This document shows positions 27,871 to 37,682 of a DNA stretch of 64,000 nt, in pieces. The translations under genes and the position numbers were made by a program. The notes below the pieces were generated by a model. That model searched no databases. It saw only the letters and a program-made list of their open reading frames with translations, and was not told the DNA's origin. The stretch is from the NCBI GenBank assembly GCA_040387555.1, contig JAZKDO010000001.1, forward strand, positions 62,001 through 126,000, in the 5' to 3' direction. How positions within the stretch are numbered: position 1 is the stretch's first letter; each line of letters begins with the position of its first letter. This DNA is from UBA4416 sp040387555 (GTDB lineage: Bacteria; Bacteroidota; Bacteroidia; B-17B0; Aurantibacillaceae).

Positions 27871-28530
27871 TTAGTCAATCTGCATTTCTATAACATGTTT
27901 GTCAATAACCAACTTGCCGGCTGTCGCGTTTTTTATTTGTTCTACCGTTACGCCGGGCGCTCTTTCCAATAATTTAAAGCCGCCCTCAGGTAAAACAGAA
28001 TAAACGCCCAACTCTGTTACAACCTTTTTCACGCAGTTAACGCCGGTCAATGGCAATTCACATTTAGAGAGTAATTTTGACTCTCCTGCCTTATTTACCT
28101 GCTGCATAGCAACAATAATATTTTTAGCGCTCGCAACTAAATCCATCGCGCCACCCATCCCTTTTACCATCTTTCCTGGAATTTTCCAGTTAGCAATGTC
28201 GCCATTTTCGCTTACTTCCATAGCTCCCAATATAGTCAGATGCACTCTCTGAGCTCTGATCATTCCAAAACTCATGGAAGAATCAAATACAGAGGAGCCC
28301 GGCAACAAGGTGACAGTTTGCTTGCCTGCGTTAATCAGGTCAGCATCTTCCTCTCCATCGAAAGGAAAGGGGCCCATACCCAATATGCCATTTTCGGATT
28401 GTAGTTCAACGTTAACTCCTTTTGGTATAAAGTTGGCAACCAAAGTTGGGATTCCTATTCCCAGGTTTACATACATGCCATCTTTAACTTCTTTCGCAAT
28501 ACGCTTTGCGATTCCGTTCTTGTCTAACAT
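27871..28530 (-). CDS. scoB: 3-oxoacid CoA-transferase subunit B
   Basis: The 219-aa beta subunit has the N-terminal MYVNLGIGIPTLV and the catalytic glutamate in ELQSENGILGMGP (E46), which forms the CoA thioester intermediate. Together with ScoA it transfers CoA between succinyl-CoA and acetoacetate or related ketoacids in ketone-body and leucine metabolism. The length is standard. Its ATG overlaps by one base the stop of a lipoprotein gene that sits between scoB and scoA, which is not the usual adjacent arrangement. Confidence 0.95.
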   Translation of the reverse strand: MLDKNGIAKRIAKEVKDGMYVNLGIGIPTLVANFIPKGVNVELQSENGILGMGPFPFDGEEDADLINAGKQTVTLLPGSSVFDSSMSFGMIRAQRVHLTILGAMEVSENGDIANWKIPGKMVKGMGGAMDLVASAKNIIVAMQQVNKAGESKLLSKCELPLTGVNCVKKVVTELGVYSVLPEGGFKLLERAPGVTVEQIKNATAGKLVIDKHVIEMQID

Positions 28531-29042
28531 TATTCCTGAGTAATTTTAATTTTAAAATTATCGACACAGAAAAATCCTTTGCCTGTTGGTTTCGAGCTAA
28601 AAATAAACAGAGCAGAACCCTTTTTATTATTCTGATTAGCTGGAATTATTACCGAATCTTTAATCGCAATCCAGTTATTAGCAACTTTAACTGATTTTTT
28701 AGCTTCCGTAAAGCCCCAAAATAAAGTACTCATATTTGGTTCATTTATAGAAATGTTCAATTCCCCTGTTATCGACTCAGTTTCTTTTACTTTGGCAGAT
28801 AGTACAACTTTCATCGCTTTTCCGATTAATGAATCAGGCAAAACTATTTTATAACCATAACCATATTTAACCAAACTATCTACCTGAGAATAATAATTGC
28901 TCTGATTTGAAGGGTCCTGAATAACGGTTTGTGTATTAACCTGCATCATTTCGCCAGACAAATCCAGTTCAAGTGATTTTTTAGGTTCTTTTTTACAACT
29001 AATTAATACTACAGAGGCTACTAAAAAAATTATTTTTTTCAT
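28530..29042 (-). CDS. Small lipoprotein between scoA and scoB
   Basis: The 170-aa protein has a lipobox LISC with Cys16, followed by KKEPKK and no acidic +2 residue (Lys17). The mature part is mostly beta. Its end, GFFCVDNFKIKITQE, matches in pattern the end of the 627-aa glycosyltransferase (IFVDDVKMEVLE), as does a preceding stretch of similar spacing, suggesting the same jelly-roll-like fold. It lies 16 nt after scoA and overlaps scoB by 1 nt, so it is in the operon. A carbohydrate- or envelope-binding role is an inference; no family is recognised. Confidence 0.8.
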   Translation of the reverse strand: MKKIIFLVASVVLISCKKEPKKSLELDLSGEMMQVNTQTVIQDPSNQSNYYSQVDSLVKYGYGYKIVLPDSLIGKAMKVVLSAKVKETESITGELNISINEPNMSTLFWGFTEAKKSVKVANNWIAIKDSVIIPANQNNKKGSALFIFSSKPTGKGFFCVDNFKIKITQE

Positions 29043-29058
29043 ACGTTTAATTTAGGTT

Positions 29059-29769
29059 TTATCTTTTTATAACTGTTCTTTGTTCAATTCGTTTTTCATA
29101 TTTCTCGCCTTTAAAAATGCGATTAACATAAATTCCCGGCACGTGAATGTGGTCAGGATTTAATTCGCCAACCTCTACCAATTCTTCTACCTCAGCGATG
29201 GTTATCTTTCCGGCCATTGCCATGGACTGATTAAAATTCCGGGCCGTTGAACGGAAAATCAAATTCCCAGCCGCATCGCCTTTCCAGGCTTTTACAATTG
29301 AATAATCTGCTTCAAATGCTTTTTCAATTAAATAATCTTTTGTTTCTCCATTATAAGTAATGGTTTGAACTTCTTTCCCAATGGCTACTTCTGTTCCAAC
29401 TCCTGCGGGTGTTGGAAAAAAAGGAATTCCAAGGCCGGCCATTAAACAACGGGTCGCTAAAGTACCCTGCGGAATTAATTCAACTTCTAATTCTCCACTT
29501 AGCATTTGTCGTTCAAACTCAGCATTTTCACCAACATAAGATGAGACCATTTTTTTAATTTGCTTTGTTTGTAATAACAATCCAAGACCAAAGTCATCAA
29601 CACCAGCATTATTGCTAATACATGTCAATCCTTTAACGCCCTTTTTTACAAGCCCTGAAATACAATTTTCAGGAATGCCGCATAAACCAAATCCACCAAC
29701 CAGGAGAGTCATATTATCATTTATGCCTTCCAAAGCAGCGTCTACATTTTTTACAACTTTATTGATCAT
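29059..29769 (-). CDS. scoA: 3-oxoacid CoA-transferase subunit A
   Basis: The 236-aa alpha subunit has the signature VGGFGLCGIPEN (24-35) and CISNNAGVDDFGLGLLL, both diagnostic of the SCOT A subunit. It pairs with ScoB. The start is ATG, 2 nt after the acyltransferase stop. Finding it inside a run of cell-wall and glycan genes is unusual; it may simply share their transcript or supply/consume acyl-CoA linked to the neighbouring acyltransferase, but the sequence does not decide. Confidence 0.95.
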   Translation of the reverse strand: MINKVVKNVDAALEGINDNMTLLVGGFGLCGIPENCISGLVKKGVKGLTCISNNAGVDDFGLGLLLQTKQIKKMVSSYVGENAEFERQMLSGELEVELIPQGTLATRCLMAGLGIPFFPTPAGVGTEVAIGKEVQTITYNGETKDYLIEKAFEADYSIVKAWKGDAAGNLIFRSTARNFNQSMAMAGKITIAEVEELVEVGELNPDHIHVPGIYVNRIFKGEKYEKRIEQRTVIKR

Positions 29770-29771
29770 AA

Positions 29772-30914
29772 TTATCTGTTCGTTTTTACAACTTCGAATC
29801 TCTTTTTTAATTTTAAGAACTGCTTTTCGAATAGCTCATAACTAATAATAGATATAGCAATTGTCAAGCCTATATTTAGTAAAAAGTAAATGTACATATT
29901 TGCAATATTATAATGTACAATTATTTTTTCCATGATAATAGCGATTAAGATATTACTATACATATAAATACCATAGGAAATTTTACCCAAATAGTGGATG
30001 AAATTTTTATTTTTAAATTTAATTAAAGCATCCGGGTTAAATAAAAAATGAAGCATTCCAACAGCTATTACAGCCACATAAAAATATTTTCTTAGTGTGG
30101 CCAAAAAATTACTCTCGTACATATTGTAGGCTGAATCAGCATAAATAATGATGAATAGAAGGTACAACCCAATCCTGGCTATTTTTGGCATTGAAAATTT
30201 TAAGGAATTGTTAAAGTGCATGTATGCTCCGATTGCTCCAATTGCTAATACATCCATTCTAGACAAAGTATGCAAATAAGTATAATAAAATCCTTTACCA
30301 CTAGCGTTAAACCCATATCTTGATAAGGCACTGATTATTATAACGCTCCAGAATACATTTAATAAATGCTTATTTGGAATAAACGCTATTAAAAAAGGCC
30401 AAACTAAATAAAAGTGTTCTTCGATACAAATTGACCAAAAATGTGCAAACGGATACTCCCAATTGCCAGTTATCATCGTATTAAAGTTATTATAGAAAAA
30501 AATGTTTGCTATATAATTTGGAGATGGCTTTTCTAACCACTCAATAATAAAAGGCGCAACAGCTATTAAAAAAAAATAAAGCGGCCAGATCCTAAAGCCT
30601 CTGCGAATAAAGAACTTCTTAATATCAATTCTCCCTGTTGTTTCTTTTTCAACTAATAAAATATAGGTAATTAAGAAGCCACTAATTAAAAAAAATACTT
30701 CTACTCCAAACCCTCCATTTTTAATCACATTATTCAGATAGCCACCAAATGTCGTAAGTGTTTTATGATCTGAATTTTCAGACATAAAACCAAGATAACC
30801 CCACCAACCACACCATCCTTCATAAGCGTGTGCAATCACTACCATAAATGCGGCTAAAAACCTTAACAGATCAAGATTAGCGAAATATATATTACCAGTG
30901 TGCCTATTTTCCAT
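29772..30914 (-). CDS. Acyltransferase 3 family membrane protein (OafA-like)
   Basis: The 380-aa integral membrane protein has about ten helices and the acyltransferase 3 hallmarks: LDLLRFLAAFMVVIAHAYEG at the N-terminus (catalytic His), VEVFFLISGFLITYIL, FFIRRGFRIWPLY (R-x10-R type) and a WSICIEEHFYLVWPF motif. Such enzymes O-acylate surface polysaccharides or peptidoglycan. There is no C-terminal SGNH domain. It lies 9 nt after the PBP1A gene, so both may modify the cell wall. Confidence 0.92.
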   Translation of the reverse strand: MENRHTGNIYFANLDLLRFLAAFMVVIAHAYEGWCGWWGYLGFMSENSDHKTLTTFGGYLNNVIKNGGFGVEVFFLISGFLITYILLVEKETTGRIDIKKFFIRRGFRIWPLYFFLIAVAPFIIEWLEKPSPNYIANIFFYNNFNTMITGNWEYPFAHFWSICIEEHFYLVWPFLIAFIPNKHLLNVFWSVIIISALSRYGFNASGKGFYYTYLHTLSRMDVLAIGAIGAYMHFNNSLKFSMPKIARIGLYLLFIIIYADSAYNMYESNFLATLRKYFYVAVIAVGMLHFLFNPDALIKFKNKNFIHYLGKISYGIYMYSNILIAIIMEKIIVHYNIANMYIYFLLNIGLTIAISIISYELFEKQFLKLKKRFEVVKTNR

Positions 30915-30923
30915 TTTCTTATG

Positions 30924-33182
30924 CTATTTATCACTATCATCAAAATCAATATCTTCCATCGGAATATCCTTCTCTGTCTGAGCATCATAAACGCTGCAAT
31001 CCAGTTCTATATTTCCCATGTTGGCCGGCTTCACAAATCCATTTTTTGTAATTTTCAATGTCGGGTCTGCATATACTTTTTGAAAAAATTTACCCCAAAT
31101 TGGCAATGCCATACTTGCTCCCTGACCTTCGTTGGTTGAATTAAAATGCACACTTCGCTCTTCTCCACCTACCCAACAACCAGCTACCAATTCCGGTGTT
31201 AAACCCATGAACCAACCATCAGCATTATTTTGTGTAGTTCCTGTTTTACCGGCAATTTCATTTCTAAGATTATATCTTGAACGTAACCTGGATCCGGTCC
31301 CTCGATCTACAACACCACGCATCAATTGAATCATCGCATATGCTTTTTCTTCACTAAATACTTCATCCGTAGTAGGAAAAAATTCTTCGAGTACTTTTCC
31401 GTTTTTATCTTCAATACGGGTAATAAACGTGGGTTGGATATACGTGCCTTTATTAGCAAAAGTAGCATTGGCAGCCACCATTTCGAACACTGAAATATCA
31501 GGTGTTCCAAGAGCAATCGATGGTACCGCTTCAATTGGTGCCGTGATACCCAATCTCCTCACTAAATTAATCACGGCGTCAGGGCCAAACTGTTTCATTA
31601 CCCAGGCAGTCACATAATTTATAGATCCTGCTAAGGCATAACGCAGTGTTACCATTTTTCCGGTTCCTTTATTACCGTCTGAATTATCCGGACACCAGGC
31701 AGGTTGACCGGGAGTTTCAATACAGGTTCTAACGTTTGCAACCTGGTAGCAAGGCGAATACCCTTCCTGAATAGCAAGTGCATAAACAAATGGTTTGAAA
31801 GTGGAACCTACTTGTCTCCGTCCAACTTTTACATGGTCAAATTTAAAATGTCTGTGATTAACTCCTCCAACCCAAGCTTTAACGTGTCCAGTAGAAGGTT
31901 CAATGGCCATAAAACCTGTGTGTAAATAACTTTTATAATATCGAACACTGTCCCACGGCGACATAACAGTATCTATATCTCCACGCAAACTGTATACCCT
32001 CATCGCAACTGGCTTCTGAAATTCTGCACGAATCTGTTCCTTAGGTAAACCTGCATTTTTCAAGGAACGGTATCGGTCACTGCGTTTCATGGAACTCACC
32101 ATAATGTTCTCTATTTGTTCTTTATTGACATTCCAGGCAAAAGGCGCATTCTTTTTTGTTTTACACTCTTTTGTAAATTGTTTTTGGAGATCAGTCATAT
32201 GCTCATAAACAGCTTCTTCAGCATATTGTTGCATACGAGAATCAATAGTGGTGTAAATTTTTAAACCATCCCTATAAATATTATAGGGTTTATTTGTTTC
32301 AGGATTAGTATGATTGGAGCACCATACTTTCAGGAAATATTCACGTAAATACTCTCTGAAATAAGGCGCAAGTCCATCGTTATGATCTTCCGGGTGATAA
32401 ATGATTCCTAAAGGCAATTGTTTTAAACTGTCATATTTTTCTTTAGTCAAAAATCCATTAACCACCATTTGCATCATAACAACATTCCTTCTGTGAAAAG
32501 TAGTATCTGCTTTTTTAATAGGATTAAATAAAGAAGGATTTTTAGCCATACCAATCAACATGGCGGCTTGCTGAATTTCAAGGCTATCCTGAGACCTGTT
32601 AAAATATATTTGCGCAGCTGATTTAACGCCAACAGCTTGATTTAAGAAATCAAACTTATTCAGGTATAGTGCAAGTATCTCATCTTTGGTATAATTTTTT
32701 TCTAAACGGGCGGCAATTACCCACTCTTTTAGTTTTTGCAATATCATTCCCGGCTTACTTAATTTTTGCCGTGGAAACATCATTTTTGCTAACTGTTGAG
32801 ATAGTGTACTTCCACCACCGCTATTTGAACGGCCCGTTAAAGCCCCAAAAACTGCACGGCCTAATGCCCTTAAATCAACCCCACTATGTACGTGAAAACG
32901 GGCATCTTCTGTTGCAATTAATGCATTTACTAAATCTATATCTAGCTCATAGTACTTCACACTTACACGATTCTCAGCATAATATTTACCCAAAGTTTTC
33001 ATGTTACTACTATAAATAACAGTGGCTAAATTGCTTTTTGGATTTTGCAATTCATTAACACTAGGCAGATCTGTAAAAACTTCTAAAGCAATGAAACTTA
33101 TAAGAAAAAAAAGAATAAGAAAAGGCAACCACACTACAAGCCATGTAAGACGAATAAACCTGGAGTTTTTATTTGCAGCCAT
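30924..33182 (-). CDS. Penicillin-binding protein 1A (transglycosylase/transpeptidase)
   Basis: With the start at the ATG of MAANKNSRF, the bifunctional class A PBP has 752 aa. One N-terminal helix (about 12-35) anchors it. The GT51 glycosyltransferase domain has catalytic E92 in TEDARFHVHSG and GGSTLSQQ (124-131). The transpeptidase has S460-TFK, S520-IN and K646-TGT. It polymerises and crosslinks peptidoglycan at the outer face of the inner membrane. A start five codons earlier (33197) is open, but a TAACTTTG promoter box overlaps it. It is the first gene of the leftward cluster. Confidence 0.95.
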   Translation of the reverse strand: MAANKNSRFIRLTWLVVWLPFLILFFLISFIALEVFTDLPSVNELQNPKSNLATVIYSSNMKTLGKYYAENRVSVKYYELDIDLVNALIATEDARFHVHSGVDLRALGRAVFGALTGRSNSGGGSTLSQQLAKMMFPRQKLSKPGMILQKLKEWVIAARLEKNYTKDEILALYLNKFDFLNQAVGVKSAAQIYFNRSQDSLEIQQAAMLIGMAKNPSLFNPIKKADTTFHRRNVVMMQMVVNGFLTKEKYDSLKQLPLGIIYHPEDHNDGLAPYFREYLREYFLKVWCSNHTNPETNKPYNIYRDGLKIYTTIDSRMQQYAEEAVYEHMTDLQKQFTKECKTKKNAPFAWNVNKEQIENIMVSSMKRSDRYRSLKNAGLPKEQIRAEFQKPVAMRVYSLRGDIDTVMSPWDSVRYYKSYLHTGFMAIEPSTGHVKAWVGGVNHRHFKFDHVKVGRRQVGSTFKPFVYALAIQEGYSPCYQVANVRTCIETPGQPAWCPDNSDGNKGTGKMVTLRYALAGSINYVTAWVMKQFGPDAVINLVRRLGITAPIEAVPSIALGTPDISVFEMVAANATFANKGTYIQPTFITRIEDKNGKVLEEFFPTTDEVFSEEKAYAMIQLMRGVVDRGTGSRLRSRYNLRNEIAGKTGTTQNNADGWFMGLTPELVAGCWVGGEERSVHFNSTNEGQGASMALPIWGKFFQKVYADPTLKITKNGFVKPANMGNIELDCSVYDAQTEKDIPMEDIDFDDSDK

Positions 33183-33194
33183 AATTTTGAAGTG

Positions 33195-33202
33195 CAAAGT
33201 TA
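33195..33202 (-). promoter_or_regulatory. -7 box of the PBP1A/glycan operon
   Basis: TAACTTTG on the minus strand matches TAnnTTTG exactly and lies 13 nt before the ATG at 33182. No clear -33 TTG is seen at the right spacing. If it is used, the leader is only about 6 nt, and the alternative start at 33197 is excluded. Confidence 0.4.
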
Positions 33203-33301
33203 ACCGAAAAGCTTAGATTGAAAAATTTATATATATTTCAGAAAATCGCTTACAAATGGAATTTATATTGAACCTAATACGCTTTTTTGACAAGCCATTT
33301 A

Positions 33302-33332
33302 TTGTAATATCCCGAAATTAAGTTTAACTTTG
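33302..33332 (+). promoter_or_regulatory. Promoter of the 1407-aa surface protein gene
   Basis: TTG at 33302-33304, a 20-bp spacer, and TAACTTTG at 33325-33332 fit the Bacteroidota promoter. The leader would be about 68 nt. The same octamer is used on the opposite strand for the PBP1A gene in this 224-nt divergent region. Confidence 0.55.
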
Positions 33333-33406
33333 AGAGGCTATAGGCATTAAAGCAGCTTAAATTATAAATTCGATACTCACTATAGGATTCGTTTAGAAAT
33401 AATTTT

Positions 33407-36400
33407 ATGAAAAAGTTTTTATTTTTTTCTTTAACAATGCTGTCATGTATGTTTTCGCAGATGATATCAGCGCAAAGCAAGATTGAAAAAAAAATAAACC
33501 CTAATGTATTTGATGAAAAGGCTGCTTTGTTGCAAGCAAAAGCTAAGGGAATTAGTGCCGGAGAAATAAAAGGCTATCTCCAATTTTTAAAAAATGATTT
33601 CTCTTCAAAAAATGCATTAGCTAAACAACCACATAAATATTTGCCTTATGAAGGTGGAGGTTCTCAAGGTTCTCAGGAAACAGTTATAATACTTGATGCA
33701 GATAAGCCTATGAGTTTAGGTTGCCCAAATATGGGTTTTGAGCAATATAATTTCAATGGCTGGACTGGTGGAACAGGTTCAGTAAGCATTGGAGCAAATT
33801 ATCCTAATTATAATTCTTTAAGTTCCTCAATTGTAAACCCCGCTGGTAATAACATTTCCTTAATTAATTCTTCAAATTTTCATACTATAATGACTTTGCC
33901 ACCGATTAATCCGGTTTATCCGAATTGTTTTGGTTACGACTCTATAGCGTGCAAAGCAGTTGGTTCACAAACCATTTCGCAAATCCCATTTGTTAGTCCC
34001 TTTAGTTTTGATCCTGTATCTGTAAGGATGAATGGTGCTTCCGCAGATTACAGAGCGTGCAAATTAAAATATATTACCACAACTTCATCTACCAATCAAC
34101 GTTTATCATATAGTTATGCGTTGGTTTTCCATGATCCTACGGGGACAATTCCTGTTCATTCCGCAGGTGAAGCTCCTTATTTTAAGGTTACTGTAAAAAA
34201 TGAAACGACAAATGCTGAATTAGCTGGATGTTCCTCTTATTCATTTAACCCAATTGGCGCGCAACCCTCTGACTCATTGAAAGTTTCAGTGACTGCCCAA
34301 GGTGACCCAGTTTTATACAGGAAATGGGCCTATTATTCTGTTGATCTCTCATCATTAGCTCCTGGAACACTTGTTTCTATTAATTTCGAAGTTGGTGGGT
34401 GCACAAATGGCGGCCATTATAGTTATGCTTATGTAGATGCAGAATGCGGGGGCATTGGAACACCCTATGCAAATATGTGTGCGGGATCTAATTTTGCAAC
34501 TCTTATCGCACCCACAGGTTTTTCCTCCTACCAATGGTATGACCCAAGCGGTTTGATAATAGCAGGTGCAACTAATGACACTCTTATACAAAATCCTGCA
34601 ACAGCTGGCACGACCTATTCTGTTAATATGGTATCACCCGGAGGCTGTACTATATCTCAAACAGTTACAATAAATTTTACTACAGTAAATATTATTAATC
34701 TAAATTCAAACAGTTCCTGTGCAGGAGGCAACTCAGGCTCTGCTTCTGTATTAGCAAACGGCAGTAATGGTGCATATACTTATTCATGGACTAACACATC
34801 AACGGGCACAATTGTTTCTAATTCTCAAACCGCCACAGGGCTGGCCTCCGGAACCTATAGTGTTTTAGTAGCATCTGCCGGTTGTGGACAAGCTTCCGCT
34901 AATTTATCAGTTGGTTTTTCTCCTCCTTTTTTCGCAAATCTTAGTAAAACATTTTGTGGTAATGCTGCTATAATTCCGCAACAAGGTGGCAGTAATTACG
35001 TATGGTATCATGGAAATACAATAGTTCCATCTCCTTTGGGAGATAATGATACTCTTTTTGTTAATCCTGCGCTTGACGGTGATATATATAAAGTTGTTTA
35101 TTTAAATTCTCAGGGCTGCAGGGATTCCTTAATTTATACATTAAACCAGGTTTCAGGTGGCAACACTTATTTTTCTAATACAAACGATGTTTGTCCAAAT
35201 GACATTAATGGAACAACCGTTATAAATTTAAATTCTCCTTTTCCTGCACCATATGATTATATTATAACGGGACCAACAGCTGCAAACACCATATCCAATA
35301 CAGTAACAAGTTTAACCTCGCTAACCCTTACGGGTTTAGCTCCGGGCACATATACTGCACTTGTAAGTGACGGAACTTGTATTTATAATAATTCCATAAG
35401 TATTAGTGTTATTCAAACAAATTTTACAGTTACTCCAAAAGCTGAGGCTTTGTGTTTTCCACAAGAGGCCACTTTAAATATTGACTTTCCATTACCTCCC
35501 GCTTGTGGCCTTGACCCCTTGTTATGTTCAAGTGGTCTTCCCGCTACGTTGTTTTCATCGGGGCTATTTACTCAAAACAGCGATATAACACATCCTACAC
35601 CATACGGTAATTATTACACAAAGGGTAAAAGTCAGTTTTTGATCAGAAAAGCGGAATTAAATGCTGCTGGTATTAATGCGGGAAAGATCTCAAGTCTGGC
35701 TTTTAATATTTTAGATCTAAATGCCAGTGAATTAAACTATCCGGATTTTTATATAAAAATAGGGTGCACTAATTTATCGAACTTACCAAATGCCTCCGCA
35801 TCCGATCAACCTTTTGTAAGTGGGCTACAAACAATTTATTCAAATTCAAATCAGCCTATCGTATTAGGATGGAACACTTATAATTTTTCACAATCATATT
35901 TATGGGATGGGCTTTCTAATATTGTAGTAGAAATTTGTTTCGACTTTCCTGGAACATTCAACTTTTCTGAAAACGCATCAGTTCAGTTGAAACAGGTTTC
36001 CTATGTTGCGGCAATGTATCATTTGGATGATGAGACGACCGTATGTAATAGTAATTTACCAGCAGATAATAACGGCATACTCATGACTAACGGAAGAAAT
36101 ATGTTGCCAAATATGCGTTTTGATTACTGCCCTTATGTTGAACCTTCAAGTTATACTGTAAGCGTTTCATCCAACGGAACTATAACTTCTACATTTGCAA
36201 ATAACGACTCTATAAAAATTGCTCCTACCTTCACTACTCCACCAACCGGAAATGGATCAGTTATCTATACTATCTCTGTTACAAACCCTATTGGCAACTG
36301 TAGAGAAGATAAAACAGTCGAAGTTTTTTACCCCCCTTTAACTACAACCGTTACACCTGCTTTTACCACTACAACTTTGTGTGCAGGGGAAAGTACAACC

Positions 36401-37630
36401 CTATCTGCCGCAGGAGGTTCTGATTATACATGGGAGTATTATCAAAACGGCTCCTTAACACAAATTGCCACTACCTATTCTGTTTCAGTGACACCGCCTA
36501 GTGGTACAAATGTTTATAGTGTTACAGGTGTTGCTCCTTGTCCTGGCAGTATCCCTGATACAAAAACAATCACTGTCAATGTAACTGCATTGGCTAACCT
36601 TGTTATAGCACCATTATTAGATATTACCAAATGCCTAAATAAAGATTTTGTTTTTACAGCAAATGTCAATTCAAGTACTCCTCTAAATGACGGCAAGCCT
36701 TACAGTTATTCATGGACTACATTACCCGGAAATGTAGTAGCTCCAGGCATCAATACTGCTGCAAGCTATACAACAAGCAACAATACAACATCAACTTTGG
36801 TAATTACAGTAAATGGTGTGTGTGCCAATTCCACATCCGATACTGTTGTTGTGAAAAATTTGGTGGATGATCTTTCCATCGCTATTACAAATTCTGTAAT
36901 TACATGTCCAAATAAAGCCTTAACTCTAAATTCTATAACAGTTGGTGGCTACCCTGCTTATAGTTATTACTGGTCGGTTAATTCTACAACCGTATCTAAT
37001 TTAGCAAGCTTAAATTACACGAGTGCTCCAACTGGAGGGACTTATAGTGTTGGAATAACAGTAATCGATAGCTGTGGATATCAGAATTTTGATACGGATG
37101 TCGTGGTTGTATTACCAAATACCCTGAATGTTGTTATTGTTGATTCCGTTTCTGTCTGTGGTAATACGCCTTTTACTTTAAATGCAATTGCAAATGGCGG
37201 GTATCCTGATTATAGTTATATATGGTCATTAAATTCAGATGTAATATCAAACAATCCGCATTTATCTTTTACTACTCCAGCGGCTGAAGGATCTTATTCT
37301 GTTTTTGTTACGGCGAGCGATAGTTGTGGTTATCAGGCAACAGATATTGAAATTATTAATGTACTTCCTCCGTGCATGGTTATCATTCCAAATATTATTA
37401 CTCCAAATGGTGATAACGTAAACGAATATTTTAAGCTTACAAATCTGGAGTATCATCCAAATACCAGTGTCATAATATTTGACAGATGGGGCAAAAAAGT
37501 TTATGAGAATTCAAACTACAATAACGAATGGAAAGCTGAAGGGGTTTCAGATGGTACGTTCTTTTATATTATTGATGTTCCTGAGGATAAAAAGTATACC
37601 GGTTTTGTTACTGTATTTAAAGGGAAATAA
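33407..37630 (+). CDS. Giant T9SS type B surface protein with SprB-like repeats (1407 aa)
   Basis: The protein has a signal peptide (about 1-22, ending MISAQ) and a short helical segment with KEKINPNVF-type charged residues. A large N-terminal beta domain (about 75-360) carries several Cys and a C-terminal YVDAECGG. Repeats resembling SprB/Ig units follow (YTYSWTNTSTG about 455-470; paired units ending DSCGYQ at about 1225 and 1310). The CHU-type sorting domain (about 1323-1407) carries IIPNIITPNGDN and FDRWGKKVY. It should be exported by the T9SS and displayed or released. It is not a close paralogue of the two giants at 0-11 kb: the repeats differ and the sorting domain has diverged. Confidence 0.9.
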   Translation: MKKFLFFSLTMLSCMFSQMISAQSKIEKKINPNVFDEKAALLQAKAKGISAGEIKGYLQFLKNDFSSKNALAKQPHKYLPYEGGGSQGSQETVIILDADKPMSLGCPNMGFEQYNFNGWTGGTGSVSIGANYPNYNSLSSSIVNPAGNNISLINSSNFHTIMTLPPINPVYPNCFGYDSIACKAVGSQTISQIPFVSPFSFDPVSVRMNGASADYRACKLKYITTTSSTNQRLSYSYALVFHDPTGTIPVHSAGEAPYFKVTVKNETTNAELAGCSSYSFNPIGAQPSDSLKVSVTAQGDPVLYRKWAYYSVDLSSLAPGTLVSINFEVGGCTNGGHYSYAYVDAECGGIGTPYANMCAGSNFATLIAPTGFSSYQWYDPSGLIIAGATNDTLIQNPATAGTTYSVNMVSPGGCTISQTVTINFTTVNIINLNSNSSCAGGNSGSASVLANGSNGAYTYSWTNTSTGTIVSNSQTATGLASGTYSVLVASAGCGQASANLSVGFSPPFFANLSKTFCGNAAIIPQQGGSNYVWYHGNTIVPSPLGDNDTLFVNPALDGDIYKVVYLNSQGCRDSLIYTLNQVSGGNTYFSNTNDVCPNDINGTTVINLNSPFPAPYDYIITGPTAANTISNTVTSLTSLTLTGLAPGTYTALVSDGTCIYNNSISISVIQTNFTVTPKAEALCFPQEATLNIDFPLPPACGLDPLLCSSGLPATLFSSGLFTQNSDITHPTPYGNYYTKGKSQFLIRKAELNAAGINAGKISSLAFNILDLNASELNYPDFYIKIGCTNLSNLPNASASDQPFVSGLQTIYSNSNQPIVLGWNTYNFSQSYLWDGLSNIVVEICFDFPGTFNFSENASVQLKQVSYVAAMYHLDDETTVCNSNLPADNNGILMTNGRNMLPNMRFDYCPYVEPSSYTVSVSSNGTITSTFANNDSIKIAPTFTTPPTGNGSVIYTISVTNPIGNCREDKTVEVFYPPLTTTVTPAFTTTTLCAGESTTLSAAGGSDYTWEYYQNGSLTQIATTYSVSVTPPSGTNVYSVTGVAPCPGSIPDTKTITVNVTALANLVIAPLLDITKCLNKDFVFTANVNSSTPLNDGKPYSYSWTTLPGNVVAPGINTAASYTTSNNTTSTLVITVNGVCANSTSDTVVVKNLVDDLSIAITNSVITCPNKALTLNSITVGGYPAYSYYWSVNSTTVSNLASLNYTSAPTGGTYSVGITVIDSCGYQNFDTDVVVVLPNTLNVVIVDSVSVCGNTPFTLNAIANGGYPDYSYIWSLNSDVISNNPHLSFTTPAAEGSYSVFVTASDSCGYQATDIEIINVLPPCMVIIPNIITPNGDNVNEYFKLTNLEYHPNTSVIIFDRWGKKVYENSNYNNEWKAEGVSDGTFFYIIDVPEDKKYTGFVTVFKGK

Positions 37631-37645
37631 TTTTCTATAAAAAAC

Positions 37646-37667
37646 CCTTTCTTAATCTTAAGAAAGG
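37646..37667. terminator. Bidirectional terminator between convergent genes
   Basis: A perfect 9-bp stem CCTTTCTTA/TAAGAAAGG with ATCT loop, A-rich before and T-rich after, serves the surface protein gene ending at 37630 and the oxidoreductase ending at 37683. Confidence 0.8.
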
Positions 37668-37682
37668 ATTTTTGTTTTTAGT

